Notes: generated by a model not told the origin, from the letters alone. 24,156 nucleotides of DNA from CAZBQG01 sp964493945 (GCA_964493945.1 CAZBQG010000027.1:1-24156), one strand, 5' to 3'. Shown: positions 1 through 7,300, counted from the first letter of the stretch. A program made the numbers and translations.

Positions 1-117
1 AAATCCTCCGTTAGGAAACTGGATCAATTGTCCCAAATGTTTTGACGACGGACAATCGATTCCTCCTTTACCAAAGAGCCACAAGACGAATCATAGCCAA
101 TTTCCACCGAAAAGGCG

Positions 118-131
118 TTGACCTGGGTCAA
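118..131. promoter_or_regulatory. perfect inverted repeat TTGACC-TG-GGTCAA
   Basis: A 14-base sequence with two exact 6-base complementary arms lies 23 bases beyond the stop of the receiver-MBL gene. It is followed almost at once by a run of eleven G (135-145). The size and symmetry suit a binding site for a dimeric regulator. It could instead be a coincidence or serve a gene to the left of the window. There is no T-run, so it does not look like an intrinsic terminator. The rest of 1-153 shows no gene I can support. Confidence 0.25.
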
Positions 132-153
132 TCCGGGGGGGGGGGAATTGGGA

Positions 154-1395
154 TCAGAGTTTAACCATATCGGTCTCGGATGGCGCCATGCATTTGGTTT
201 TTGAACCCAGGGCATCCAAACCCTGCCTGGCCAATTCTAATTTGGCATCGATGGCGTCGTCATTCTGATCGGGGTCATGGTGGAACAGATATAAACTGTC
301 GACCTCGGCATTATGGGCGGCTTCGACCACTTGGCTTACACTGGAATGACCCCAGCCCAGCTTGGCGTCATATTCCTCGTCCGTATAGGTGCAATCCATG
401 ATCAACACATCGGCCTCACGCATGAATTCGGTCAATCGGTTAGTAAAATGGGGGTCGCGATGTGCCGAGCCCGCCGGAAACATTTCGTTATCCGTGACGT
501 AGCAGACCGAGCGGCCTTCATGTTCCACCCGGTATCCCAGGCAGTTTCCAGGATGGCTGAGCAACATGGTCCTGATGGTGATGTCATCGATCTTGATGGT
601 TTCTTCTGCCAGATTGCGAAAATAGACCCTTGAGCCAAATTCCCTCAGCGTAATGGGAAAATAAACATCCTCCATTTGGGCCGACATGAGTTCGCGCATG
701 GTGCGGTGAGGTGCCGCCGGGCCCAGAATTTCGAACTCATTTCCCGGAATATACATGGGCGTGAAAAAGGGCAGGGCATTGATATGATCCCAATGGGGAT
801 GGGAAATGAATATTTTGGCTTCCAGTTTGGCCCGCCCCTGGGCCATCAGGGCGTTGGACAATTCCTTGATACCCGAACCGGCATCGAAAATGAAAAATTG
901 GCCTTTGGGAAATTCCAGACTGACGCAGGAGGTGTTCCCGCCATAGCGGTAGGCCCGCTCGGAAGCCACCGGCAGGGTGCCGCGTACGCCCCAGAAGGTC
1001 ACCATCAGCCGGCTTTCCAGAACATCCGCCAGGGAATTGAGATAACTTTCCGCATTGATCGGTTTGTTGACGAAGGCATCGGCGCCGAATTGTTTGGCCT
1101 GGCGCTTGTCAAACTCGAATATTTTGGAGGACAGCACCATGACCTTGGTGTCCGCAAGCCCCGGAGTTTCCCTGATGGCTTTCAGCAGCTCCATGCCGGT
1201 GATGCCGGGCATGACCAGATCGGTAATGACGCAATCGGGTTTGGCTTCCTTTATCCTGGCCAGGGCGCCTTCGCTGGTATTCTGGGAGACGATTTCATAG
1301 CCAGCTTCCTCCAGGAGGAGCGTTTCCATCTCGATTATCAGGGGATCGTCATCGACAATAAATATACGGGTTTTCTTTTCAGTGTTTTCAGACAT
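154..1395 (-). CDS. response regulator receiver fused to MBL-fold metallo-hydrolase
   Basis: This is a two-domain cytoplasmic signalling protein of 413 residues. Residues 10-125 are a CheY-like receiver with the acidic cluster DDD at 15-17, phospho-acceptor D59 (ITDLVMPG), S89 and K111. Residues 131-413 are a metallo-beta-lactamase fold opening with FWGVRGTLP, as in the cAMP-phosphodiesterase/RNase Z-like branch. Metal ligands are visible: HPHWDH at 199-204, H281, D302, D334 and H350/H372-H373. All expected metal and phosphorylation residues seem present, so I expect an active hydrolase gated by an unseen histidine kinase. The substrate is unknown; a phosphodiester such as a cyclic nucleotide is a family-based guess. 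The start is supported by an AGGGAAG Shine-Dalgarno 9 bases upstream. The tail of an older receiver gene overlaps this start, suggesting it was once second in an operon. Confidence 0.9.
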   Translation of the reverse strand: MSENTEKKTRIFIVDDDPLIIEMETLLLEEAGYEIVSQNTSEGALARIKEAKPDCVITDLVMPGITGMELLKAIRETPGLADTKVMVLSSKIFEFDKRQAKQFGADAFVNKPINAESYLNSLADVLESRLMVTFWGVRGTLPVASERAYRYGGNTSCVSLEFPKGQFFIFDAGSGIKELSNALMAQGRAKLEAKIFISHPHWDHINALPFFTPMYIPGNEFEILGPAAPHRTMRELMSAQMEDVYFPITLREFGSRVYFRNLAEETIKIDDITIRTMLLSHPGNCLGYRVEHEGRSVCYVTDNEMFPAGSAHRDPHFTNRLTEFMREADVLIMDCTYTDEEYDAKLGWGHSSVSQVVEAAHNAEVDSLYLFHHDPDQNDDAIDAKLELARQGLDALGSKTKCMAPSETDMVKL

Positions 1396-1502
1396 TTTTA
1401 TATCTTCCCTTATCCCCGTCTACGGCCATGGCTTTTTCGATGGTGGCGTTGAGGGCTCCGCGACGATTAGCTTGTTGATATAGCCATCGACGCCGGTCTT
1501 AT
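1388..1502 (-). pseudogene. C-terminal relic of a CheY-like receiver
   Basis: Read on the minus strand from 1502, one frame gives DKTGVDGYINKLIVAEP, which matches the end of a receiver (GVDGYIxKP with the conserved Lys). The neighbouring frame then continues LNATIEKAMAVDGDK and stops at a TGA that overlaps the ATG of the receiver-MBL gene. A single missing C near 1455 would join the two frames. Nothing receiver-like precedes it: bases 1503-1563 give only an undistinguished Pro-rich translation. I read this as a truncated, frame-broken remnant of a response regulator once translationally coupled to the downstream gene. A base-calling error could explain the frame break but not the missing N-terminal three quarters. 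Confidence 0.6.
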
Positions 1503-1563
1503 CAACCCATCGATCCCGATAGATTGGTGGCTGAGGTGGAAAATCTGTTGGATTGAAAGGCAC

Positions 1564-1937
1564 TCAGGCCGGCTGGCTGCCTTCCCACATGATGCGCCAG
1601 GCCCGGTCGCGCCATCCTCTGGATTCCCCGCTGTGGCGGGCCAGGGCCTGTTCCAGGACGGTGATCTGGCGGGCGAGTTCGCCGCGCGCCGCCTTTTGAT
1701 GGGCTATCTCCCTCTGCTGCTCACCCAGCTTGCGTTCCAGGTCCCACAGCCTGCCCTCGTCCCGGCCTGGGTGCGGTTGGGGTTTGCCCATGAGATCGAG
1801 AAAGGTCAGGCCCGCCTCGGCCAGCATCTGACGGCTGGCGCAAAAGGCGGCCATGGCCTCTCCATCCTGGTCGGAAGCGGTCAAGGCCAACACCTTGTTC
1901 AGCCTGCCCGTATCAAGAGCCGTTTTTGTCTGGCCAT
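1564..1937 (-). CDS. small hypothetical protein with probable frameshift near its start
   Basis: The open frame from 1893 (GTG) encodes 109 residues. It begins VLALTASDQDGEAMAAF and resembles the N-terminal module of alphaproteobacterial small proteins of the 'LLALAASxxDGEAL' kind, possibly DUF2786-like. Residues ~46-90 are charged and heptad-like, probably coiled coil. No good ribosome site precedes 1893. A strong one (CGGAGGA, cctcc at 1948-1952) lies 10 bases ahead of ATG 1937, but that frame reads MARQKRLLIRAG and stops. One extra A in the five-A run (T5 on the plus strand, 1923-1927) would give MARQKTALDTGRLNKVLALTAS, a natural start for the family. So the gene is either frameshifted or miscalled at a homopolymer. 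Function unknown; the coordinates given include the inferred original start. Confidence 0.5.
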
Positions 1938-2015
1938 TTTCGCCATTCCTCCGCTTTTCACCGGATGGTCGGGGGGATTGGTAAAAAATAGATTAACCGC
2001 CAAACCGAATACCCC

Positions 2016-2043
2016 TTACTACCTTGATTTAATTGACTATAAT
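2016..2043 (+). promoter_or_regulatory. candidate promoter with perfect TATAAT -10 box
   Basis: An AT-rich patch stands out from the GC-rich surroundings. It contains TATAAT at 2038-2043, about 50 bases ahead of the small ORF at 2092. The best-spaced -35 is TTACTA at 2016-2021 (16-base spacer), a poor match. TTGATT at 2024 is closer to consensus but only 8 bases away. It could drive transcription into the cheR/cheB remnant and the downstream diguanylate cyclase genes. Confidence 0.35.
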
Positions 2044-2091
2044 AGTTACATAGCTTGATTGGATTGAGGGTATCTGCATAAGAATCTAAAA

Positions 2092-2193
2092 ATGGCGAAG
2101 AAAAAAAGTGAAAAGACCGGGAAGGTCACGGCAGTCAGATCGGGTGATGCCAAACCCTCATCCTTCAATGACGACGATTGGAAAGAATTCTAA
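2092..2193 (+). CDS. 33-residue ORF ending in CheR-docking-like pentapeptide DWKEF
   Basis: This short frame opens MAKKKSEKTGK and ends FNDDDWKEF followed by TAA. The last five residues fit the xWxxF class of C-terminal pentapeptides (for example NWETF) with which chemoreceptors tether CheR. The Lys/Ser/Pro-rich stretch before it resembles the flexible linker of such receptors. The start of cheR lies only 17 bases downstream, which strengthens the link. No convincing ribosome site precedes the ATG, so it may be the surviving tail of a deleted chemoreceptor or other che gene rather than an independent peptide. The composition is otherwise uninformative. Confidence 0.35.
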   Translation: MAKKKSEKTGKVTAVRSGDAKPSSFNDDDWKEF

Positions 2194-2210
2194 GCGGGTC
2201 CGTTTCAGCC

Positions 2211-2305
2211 ATGCAGCAATCCTCTCCGTCCAACCGGGAATTCGGATTTACCGACAGGGATTTTCGGTACCTCGCCGATTTTTTGCTCCGGAATACCGGG
2301 ATATC
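2211..2305 (+). pseudogene. cheR: cheR, 5' fragment only
   Basis: From ATG 2211 the frame reads MQQSSPSNREFGFTDRDFRY and then LADFLLRNTGI. This is the start of the all-alpha N-terminal domain of CheR methyltransferases (FTDxDFRxIADxxxxxTGI). After about 31 codons the similarity ends abruptly at 2300-2305, and the sequence continues as the middle of cheB in a different frame. The rest of the ~270-codon gene, including the whole SAM-binding domain, is missing. The cheR-then-cheB order agrees with common chemotaxis operons, so one deletion removing the end of cheR and the start of cheB explains the join. Alternatives are a misassembly or a chimeric clone. Confidence 0.7.
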
Positions 2306-3187
2306 GAAATGCCCGGGATGGACGGGCTTACCTTTCTCGACAAGATCATGAGGCTGCGCCCCACGCCGGTGATCATGATTTCGGGTCTGACCCAGAAAAG
2401 TTTGGAAGCGACCCTCAAGGCATTGGAATTCGGCGCCGTCGATGTGGTGGCCAAATCAAACGTCAATATCGACCGCTCCCTGATCGGCAAGGAGAACGAA
2501 ATCATCGAGAAGGTGCGGGCCGCGGCGCAAGCCAAGGTAGGCTCGGCCCGCCTCCCGGAACCCGATGAAAAATCCAAAACACCCCGTCCGACAGAAAATA
2601 AAAACTATGATGCAGGTGCCAAAGTCGTCGTCCTTGGCGTTTCCGCCGACGGCGTCGAGGCGATCCGATACCTGCTTTCCGGCCTGCCGTCCGATTGTCC
2701 GGGAATGCTCATCGTCCAGCATATGCCCGCCGCCTATACAGGAGATTTTGCGGCGCGCCTCGACCGAATTTCACCGATCCATGTTCGCGAGGCAAAAAAT
2801 GGTGATCAAATACGCCCGGGCACGGCGCTCATCGCGTCAGGTGAAAGGCATCTGGAATTGGCCCGCTCCAGATCCTTTTTCATCTGCAAGACCACTAACG
2901 GGCCGCCGGTCTTCGGTCACAAACCGTCGGTGGACGTGCCGTTTCAATCGGCCGCGCGGGTAGCGGCGAAGAATACCATCGGCGTCATTCTGACCGGTAT
3001 GGGCCGGGACGGCGCGGCGGGACTTTTGGCGCTCCGCGAGGCGGGCGGCATGACCCTTGGCCAGGACGAGTCCACCTCCATGATCTATGGCATGCCCAGG
3101 GTTGCCATGGAATTGGGAGCTGTCGAGCGGCAGCTTCCACTTCACAAAATACATGAATCCCTGTTGGATGCCTGTGCAAAAAAATAA
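2300..3187 (+). pseudogene. cheB: cheB protein-glutamate methylesterase, 5'-truncated
   Basis: The sequence resumes inside the CheB receiver at DIEMPGMDGLTFLDKIM, starting exactly at the phospho-acceptor Asp, and continues to the conserved Lys of GAVDVVAK. The acidic N-terminal residues and first ~50 residues of the receiver are absent. The C-terminal methylesterase domain looks complete: Ser in GVSADG (family GxSTGG), His in IVQHMP and Asp in LTGMGRDGA form the triad. HKPSVDVPF and YGMPRVA motifs are present. The same frame is open back to 2108, but those ~64 codons have no CheB similarity. If translated from an internal start such as ATG 2309, the product would be an esterase without phospho-control; otherwise it is inert. 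GVSADG departs from the usual STGG loop. It is followed by an overlapping diguanylate cyclase gene. Confidence 0.8.
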
Positions 3188-4481
3188 AAATATAGCAGGG
3201 CCCGGCAGTGGGATTCTGGTGGTGGAATCCGAAATCGGATTTGCCGCCCATATGCTGAACAACCTGGCTGAAAATGGCCCCGCAAGGATGGATATGGCGG
3301 ATAATCCCAAAGCCGCTTACCGGCTGCTGGAGGGTGGGGGTGATGAATATTTTCTGGTCATCAGCGATCCCGCTGCCCAGGTGGCGCTGGAGGATTTGAT
3401 CCAGTCCCATGAGCTTTCCCTGATCATCGTCGGCGCTGGCCCGGCGGCGGATGGGATTAACGGCCAGGCGGGGGTTCTGGATTACATCGATTGGAATATC
3501 CCGGCCAGCGCTCAGTATCTGGAACGCTTGGTGCGCCGGCTTTGCACCAATCTGAATACCTTGGCCCTGGTGGTCGACGATTCCGCCACCTGCCGTCAGA
3601 TAGTGGAAGGTTTCCTCGAATCCCACCTGTTCCAGGTCCTGATGGCGGAAGATGGGGAACAGGCCCTGCAACTGATGGAAGACCACCCGGATATCCGCCT
3701 GGCCGTCATCGATCACGAAATGTCGGGCATGAACGGTTTCACCCTGGCAACCAATTTGCGCAGCGATCACGAACATGAAGAGCTGGCGATCATCGGCCTG
3801 TCGGGAAGCGGGATGCCGGGTCTGGGCGTCTCCTTTATCAAGTTCGGCGCCGACGATTTCATCGCAAAACCCTTCCAGCCAGACGAATTTCTGGTGCGCG
3901 TCAACGATACCATGAACAAGCAGGCCCTGCTCCGCGAATTGAGAGATCTGGCCCATAGCGACAGCCTGACCGGTCTTTCCAACCGCCGCCATTTCTTCGA
4001 CAAGGCGGCGGCCCTTTACGCCAATGCCCAGCGGGGAAATCTGACCCTGGCCCTGGCCATGATCGATCTGGACCATTTCAAGCAGGTCAACGACATCCAC
4101 GGTCATGATGCGGGAGACGAGGTGCTGCGCAGGATATCCGGTCTGATCCGCGAGCGGGCCCGGGATGGCTATCTGGTCGCCCGCCTGGGAGGCGAGGAAT
4201 TCTGTATCCTCGCCGTCAATCCGGACATGAATCAGGTGGATACCCTGTTTGATGAAATCAGATTGCTCATCGCCGGTACGAAAATAGATGTGGGAAGTGG
4301 GGAAATCGCGGTAACAGTGAGTATGGGCATTTGCACCGAACTAGGCGAAACTCTTGAGGAAATGCTGAAAAAGGCCGATGAGGTGCTTTATGAGGCCAAG
4401 GAAAGCGGCCGCAACCGGATCAGACGCGCCGGTTCCGGCCATACGGGGGATAACAGACGGGCGATAAAAGGCGGGGGATAA
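3168..4481 (+). CDS. dual-receiver diguanylate cyclase (Rec-Rec-GGEEF)
   Basis: This cytoplasmic regulator (437 residues from this start) should make cyclic di-GMP from two GTP. Residues ~15-125 fold like a receiver (GILVVES...) but lack the acidic pair and phospho-acceptor, so that domain is degenerate. Residues ~130-250 form a normal receiver with DD at 137-138, D182 (AVIDHEMSG) and K234 (FIAKPF), like PleD's paired receivers. Residues ~262-425 are the GGDEF domain with DSLTGLSNRR, DLDHFKQVND and an active GGEEF at 341-345. The usual RxxD inhibitory site five residues before GGEEF reads RDGY, so product inhibition is probably weak. The frame is open from 3087 inside cheB. I chose ATG 3168 because upstream residues only mirror cheB; GTG 3174 is also possible and no strong ribosome site decides. 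It overlaps the cheB end and precedes 4485 by 3 bases. Confidence 0.88.
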   Translation: MPVQKNKNIAGPGSGILVVESEIGFAAHMLNNLAENGPARMDMADNPKAAYRLLEGGGDEYFLVISDPAAQVALEDLIQSHELSLIIVGAGPAADGINGQAGVLDYIDWNIPASAQYLERLVRRLCTNLNTLALVVDDSATCRQIVEGFLESHLFQVLMAEDGEQALQLMEDHPDIRLAVIDHEMSGMNGFTLATNLRSDHEHEELAIIGLSGSGMPGLGVSFIKFGADDFIAKPFQPDEFLVRVNDTMNKQALLRELRDLAHSDSLTGLSNRRHFFDKAAALYANAQRGNLTLALAMIDLDHFKQVNDIHGHDAGDEVLRRISGLIRERARDGYLVARLGGEEFCILAVNPDMNQVDTLFDEIRLLIAGTKIDVGSGEIAVTVSMGICTELGETLEEMLKKADEVLYEAKESGRNRIRRAGSGHTGDNRRAIKGGG

Positions 4482-4484
4482 GAC

Positions 4485-5504
4485 ATGAGTGAGCAAATTC
4501 TCGTTGTCGAAAATGATGAAATGGCCCGTAATTTTCTGGTCCTCAATCTGGAGAATGAAGGTTACGGCGTCCTGATCGCCGCCAGCGGAGCGGAAATGTA
4601 CGCCCAGCTTGAAAATAACCAAGTGGATCTGATCCTGCTGGATCTGGGATTGCTCGATGGCGACGGACTGACCTTGCTGCAAGATATCCGTAAGACCTCC
4701 AAGATTCCGGTGATCGTGGCCACCGCCCGGCAAAAGCAGGACGACCGGAACATGGCCCTCAATCTCGGGGCCGATGATTATGTGACCAAGCCCTTCGATC
4801 CCCGTGAATTGATGTTGCGTATCAGAAACCGCCTGGGGGGCGGCCCGCCGACGGCCGGGGAAGCGGCGCCCCAGGCGCCCGCAACTCCTCCCACGCCGCC
4901 CCAACCCGCGCCCAAACTCCCCATTCAGGCAACCCAAGCCGGGGGGCGGGGCAGCATGAAGGCCGTTGGCGCCATTTTTGCCGTCGCCCTGCTGGCGGCG
5001 GCCGGCTGGGGCGCCTATTGGGCGGCATCGCCAAAACAACCCACCCCACAGCCAGCGCCCGCGGCACCGGCACCGGTTGCGGCCCTCCGTCCCGCTCCGG
5101 CGCCTACACCCGAACACCTGCCGCCGCTCGTAGAGGAAATAAAAAAAGCCAAACCGGCCCCCGCCCCCAAGCTAAAACCCAAACAGACAAAACATTTTGC
5201 CGAAGTGCCGGGCTTTGGCTGGGTGTTGCATACAAAATGCTCCGCGATGCCCAAGGTGGAATGGTGGGTGAACAAGTCCCATCTGGATGTGGCCGGATTC
5301 GTGCAACGCAAGCATAAGGGAAATTGGGGCCCTTATCTGGACCGCTGGAACCAGCGCCTGGCCAATCTGCAATCGATCGAGGCCAAGGGTTCAGGGGCCA
5401 AAGTCCCCGACGGAACCATCATCCGGGATCAGGCCTTGCGGGTCTATATCGAGAAAATGGAGCTGCGGCTGAAGGTTTTACGCTGCCTGCAAAACGAGGC
5501 CTAA
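4485..5504 (+). CDS. receiver domain anchored to membrane with extracytoplasmic C-terminal domain
   Basis: This 339-residue protein has an unusual layout. Residues 1-118 are an OmpR-type receiver with D53 (LILLDLGLLDG), T80 and K102 (YVTKPFDP). Residues ~120-156 are Pro/Ala-rich. Residues 158-181 form one hydrophobic helix (VGAIFAVALLAAAGWGAYWA). Residues 183-235 are again Pro/Ala/Lys-rich. Residues ~240-339 form a compact Trp-rich domain (EWWVNKSHLDVAGFVQRKH, GNWGPYLDRW, ending YIEKMELRLKVLRCL). I recall similar domains in uncharacterised Rhodospirillales proteins but cannot name one. There is no DNA-binding output domain. With the receiver inside, the tail would lie in the periplasm, suggesting phosphorylation could influence envelope events. 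The start is preceded by GGGGGAT overlapping the stop of the diguanylate cyclase, so the two are co-transcribed. Confidence 0.85.
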   Translation: MSEQILVVENDEMARNFLVLNLENEGYGVLIAASGAEMYAQLENNQVDLILLDLGLLDGDGLTLLQDIRKTSKIPVIVATARQKQDDRNMALNLGADDYVTKPFDPRELMLRIRNRLGGGPPTAGEAAPQAPATPPTPPQPAPKLPIQATQAGGRGSMKAVGAIFAVALLAAAGWGAYWAASPKQPTPQPAPAAPAPVAALRPAPAPTPEHLPPLVEEIKKAKPAPAPKLKPKQTKHFAEVPGFGWVLHTKCSAMPKVEWWVNKSHLDVAGFVQRKHKGNWGPYLDRWNQRLANLQSIEAKGSGAKVPDGTIIRDQALRVYIEKMELRLKVLRCLQNEA

Positions 5505-5597
5505 GGCGCCAAATGAGCCGGCAATTAGTCCGGTCATGTGATCAGCGGGATAGCCGGATAACCTCCGAATATGGGAGCCGGCAAAATAAAAAGAGCC

Positions 5598-6434
5598 ATG
5601 AAAATCCACGGCATAGATTTCACCAGCCGGCCAAGCACTTCAAAACCGCTGACCTGCCTGAGCTGCGATTTTGACGGGGCTGTTCTCAGGGCGGGACCCT
5701 TGACCACCTGGACTTCTTTCGAAGGGTTCGAGGAATTTCTGGGCAGCTCCGGGCCCTGGGCCGCCGGGTTGGATTTCCCCTTCGGCCTGCCGGCCCGCTT
5801 TATCCAAAACATCCAATGGCCCGAACATTGGCCCGGCTATGTGGCGAAGGTGGGCGGGATGAAGCGGGCAAAATTCAGACAATGCCTGGATGCCTACCGC
5901 AAACCGCGGCCCTATGGCGACAAGGAACAGAAGCGCTCCACCGATTTGGCCGCCGGCTCCATCAGCCCGCAGAAACTTTATGGTGTGCCCGTCGGCCTGA
6001 TGTTTTTCGAAGGCGCTCCCCGCCTGCTCCGGGCAGGGGTGACCATCCCCGGCCTTTTCGAGGGCGATCCTAAAAAAATAGCTTTTGAGGCCTATCCCGG
6101 CGCGCTGGCCAGGCGGCTCATCGGCAGAGAGAGCTACAAGCAAGACAGCCGCAAAAAACAGACTGAGGCTCAGGCTCGGGCCCGGCGTGAAATCCTGGAT
6201 AAAATCCTGAGGGGCGATTGCTTCGAAGATTATGGATTTTCGGTCGAGGCGCCGCCGGAGCTTTGCGCCGATCCCAGCGGAGACGAATTGGACGCCCTTC
6301 TTTGCGCCATGCAGGCGGCCTGGGCCTGGCACATGCGGGACAGTAACTATGGCATGCCCCCAATTTTCCACCCGGCGGAGGGATGGATAGCCGACCCCGT
6401 CACTTGTGATAGTATGAGACGGGTTGAATTATAA
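5598..6434 (+). CDS. DUF429-like protein (predicted RNase H-fold nuclease family)
   Basis: The 278-residue soluble protein shows the DUF429 pattern: an N-terminal strand with an acidic residue (MKIHGIDFTS), a second acidic strand near residue 58 (AGLDFPFGLP), a central FEAYPGALARRLIG and a C-terminal GDELDALLCAMQAAWAW. The spaced Asp residues are what an RNase H-like metal site would need, but activity is not established for the family. The frame is open from 5571. I prefer ATG 5598 because the family begins right at the GIDFT strand and AAGAG lies just upstream. Its stop is 16 bases before the methyltransferase start, and it probably heads the hyu/E1 operon. No mechanistic link to those enzymes is evident. 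Confidence 0.65.
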   Translation: MKIHGIDFTSRPSTSKPLTCLSCDFDGAVLRAGPLTTWTSFEGFEEFLGSSGPWAAGLDFPFGLPARFIQNIQWPEHWPGYVAKVGGMKRAKFRQCLDAYRKPRPYGDKEQKRSTDLAAGSISPQKLYGVPVGLMFFEGAPRLLRAGVTIPGLFEGDPKKIAFEAYPGALARRLIGRESYKQDSRKKQTEAQARARREILDKILRGDCFEDYGFSVEAPPELCADPSGDELDALLCAMQAAWAWHMRDSNYGMPPIFHPAEGWIADPVTCDSMRRVEL

Positions 6435-6450
6435 AGGGAGGAACCTGAAC

Positions 6451-7278
6451 GTGGCGGAAACCGAAAAACCAGAGCAGGCCGACTGGGCGACTCGCGGCGC
6501 CTATTGGGTCAAGACCGCACCCGAAGGCGCTTCGACCACCGACGATCTGAACCAGATTTTGATCAGCCTTGCCGGTATAGAGCCCGGCGTCACCGTGCTG
6601 GATATCGCGTCCGGCGCGGGCGATCCGGCCGTCAGTATCGCCTTGAAGGTGGGACCCCAGGGATCGGTCACGGCTTTTGATGCCAATCCGGAAATGCTCG
6701 TGGGGGCCAGGGGCCGGGCCGAAAAAATGGAATTGCAAAACATCAATTTCGAGATCGGACGCATGGAGGAGTTGCCCTTCGCGAATGAAAGCTTCGATGC
6801 CCTAACCTGCCGCTTCGGCCTGATGTCCGCCGAGGATCCGGTGGGTGTGCTGGAAGGTGCGCGTCATGTCCTCAAGCCTGGGAAAAAGGCCGCCTATATG
6901 ACCCATGGATCGCGTACCAAAAATACCCTTTATTCCGTCATGCGCCCGGCTGTTCTGGATTTCCTGGGCGAGCCCTCCGGCGGCGGCATGGAACGCCGCT
7001 TCCGCTTCAGCGAGTTTGGGTCCCTGGAAACCGTCTTCAAGGCAGCTGGCTTCACAGATATTGTGGAACAAGAGGCCAGCAAAACCGTGACCAGGGACAA
7101 GGGTGACAGATTCTGGCAGACCATGCTGATGCGCGCCTTTGGCGCCAGGATCGAAGGCCTGGATGAAGCCCGGCTGGAAGAGTTGCACCAATGTGTGGAA
7201 GCCGCCTTTGAGCCTTATCTGAAGGGCGATCACTACGAATTGCTGTCGACTGAAATGGTTGCTTGCGGCACCGCTTAA
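6451..7278 (+). CDS. class I SAM-dependent methyltransferase (UbiE-like)
   Basis: The 275-residue cytoplasmic enzyme is predicted to transfer a methyl group from S-adenosylmethionine. Motif I is VLDIASGAGDPA at residues ~49-60, followed by the acidic strand end VTAFDANPEML and the post-motif region MEELPFANESFDALTCRFGL, typical of the Methyltransf_11/UbiE group. The acceptor cannot be told. The likely start is GTG 6451, because AAAGGGAGGA sits 8 bases upstream; the frame is open to TTG 6424, overlapping the previous gene. The stop lies 22 bases ahead of hyuA, so it is part of the same transcript. Methylation of a substrate or product handled by HyuAB is possible but only inferred. Confidence 0.85.
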   Translation: MAETEKPEQADWATRGAYWVKTAPEGASTTDDLNQILISLAGIEPGVTVLDIASGAGDPAVSIALKVGPQGSVTAFDANPEMLVGARGRAEKMELQNINFEIGRMEELPFANESFDALTCRFGLMSAEDPVGVLEGARHVLKPGKKAAYMTHGSRTKNTLYSVMRPAVLDFLGEPSGGGMERRFRFSEFGSLETVFKAAGFTDIVEQEASKTVTRDKGDRFWQTMLMRAFGARIEGLDEARLEELHQCVEAAFEPYLKGDHYELLSTEMVACGTA

Positions 7279-7300
7279 GCAGCCGGGGGAGGAAAACAAC

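Noticed and set aside
24..215. 63-codon minus-strand frame at the left edge
   Set aside because: It runs through the G11 tract and into the receiver-MBL end; no ribosome site and no recognisable sequence.
676..1452. 258-codon plus-strand frame across the receiver-MBL gene
   Set aside because: No motif, and the opposite strand encodes a full set of receiver and metal-binding residues.
2985..4106. 373-codon minus-strand open frame opposite the diguanylate cyclase
   Set aside because: It is opposite a clear receiver-GGEEF gene. Its translation is rich in His, Gly and Gln with no recognisable motif, typical of an antisense frame in GC-rich DNA.
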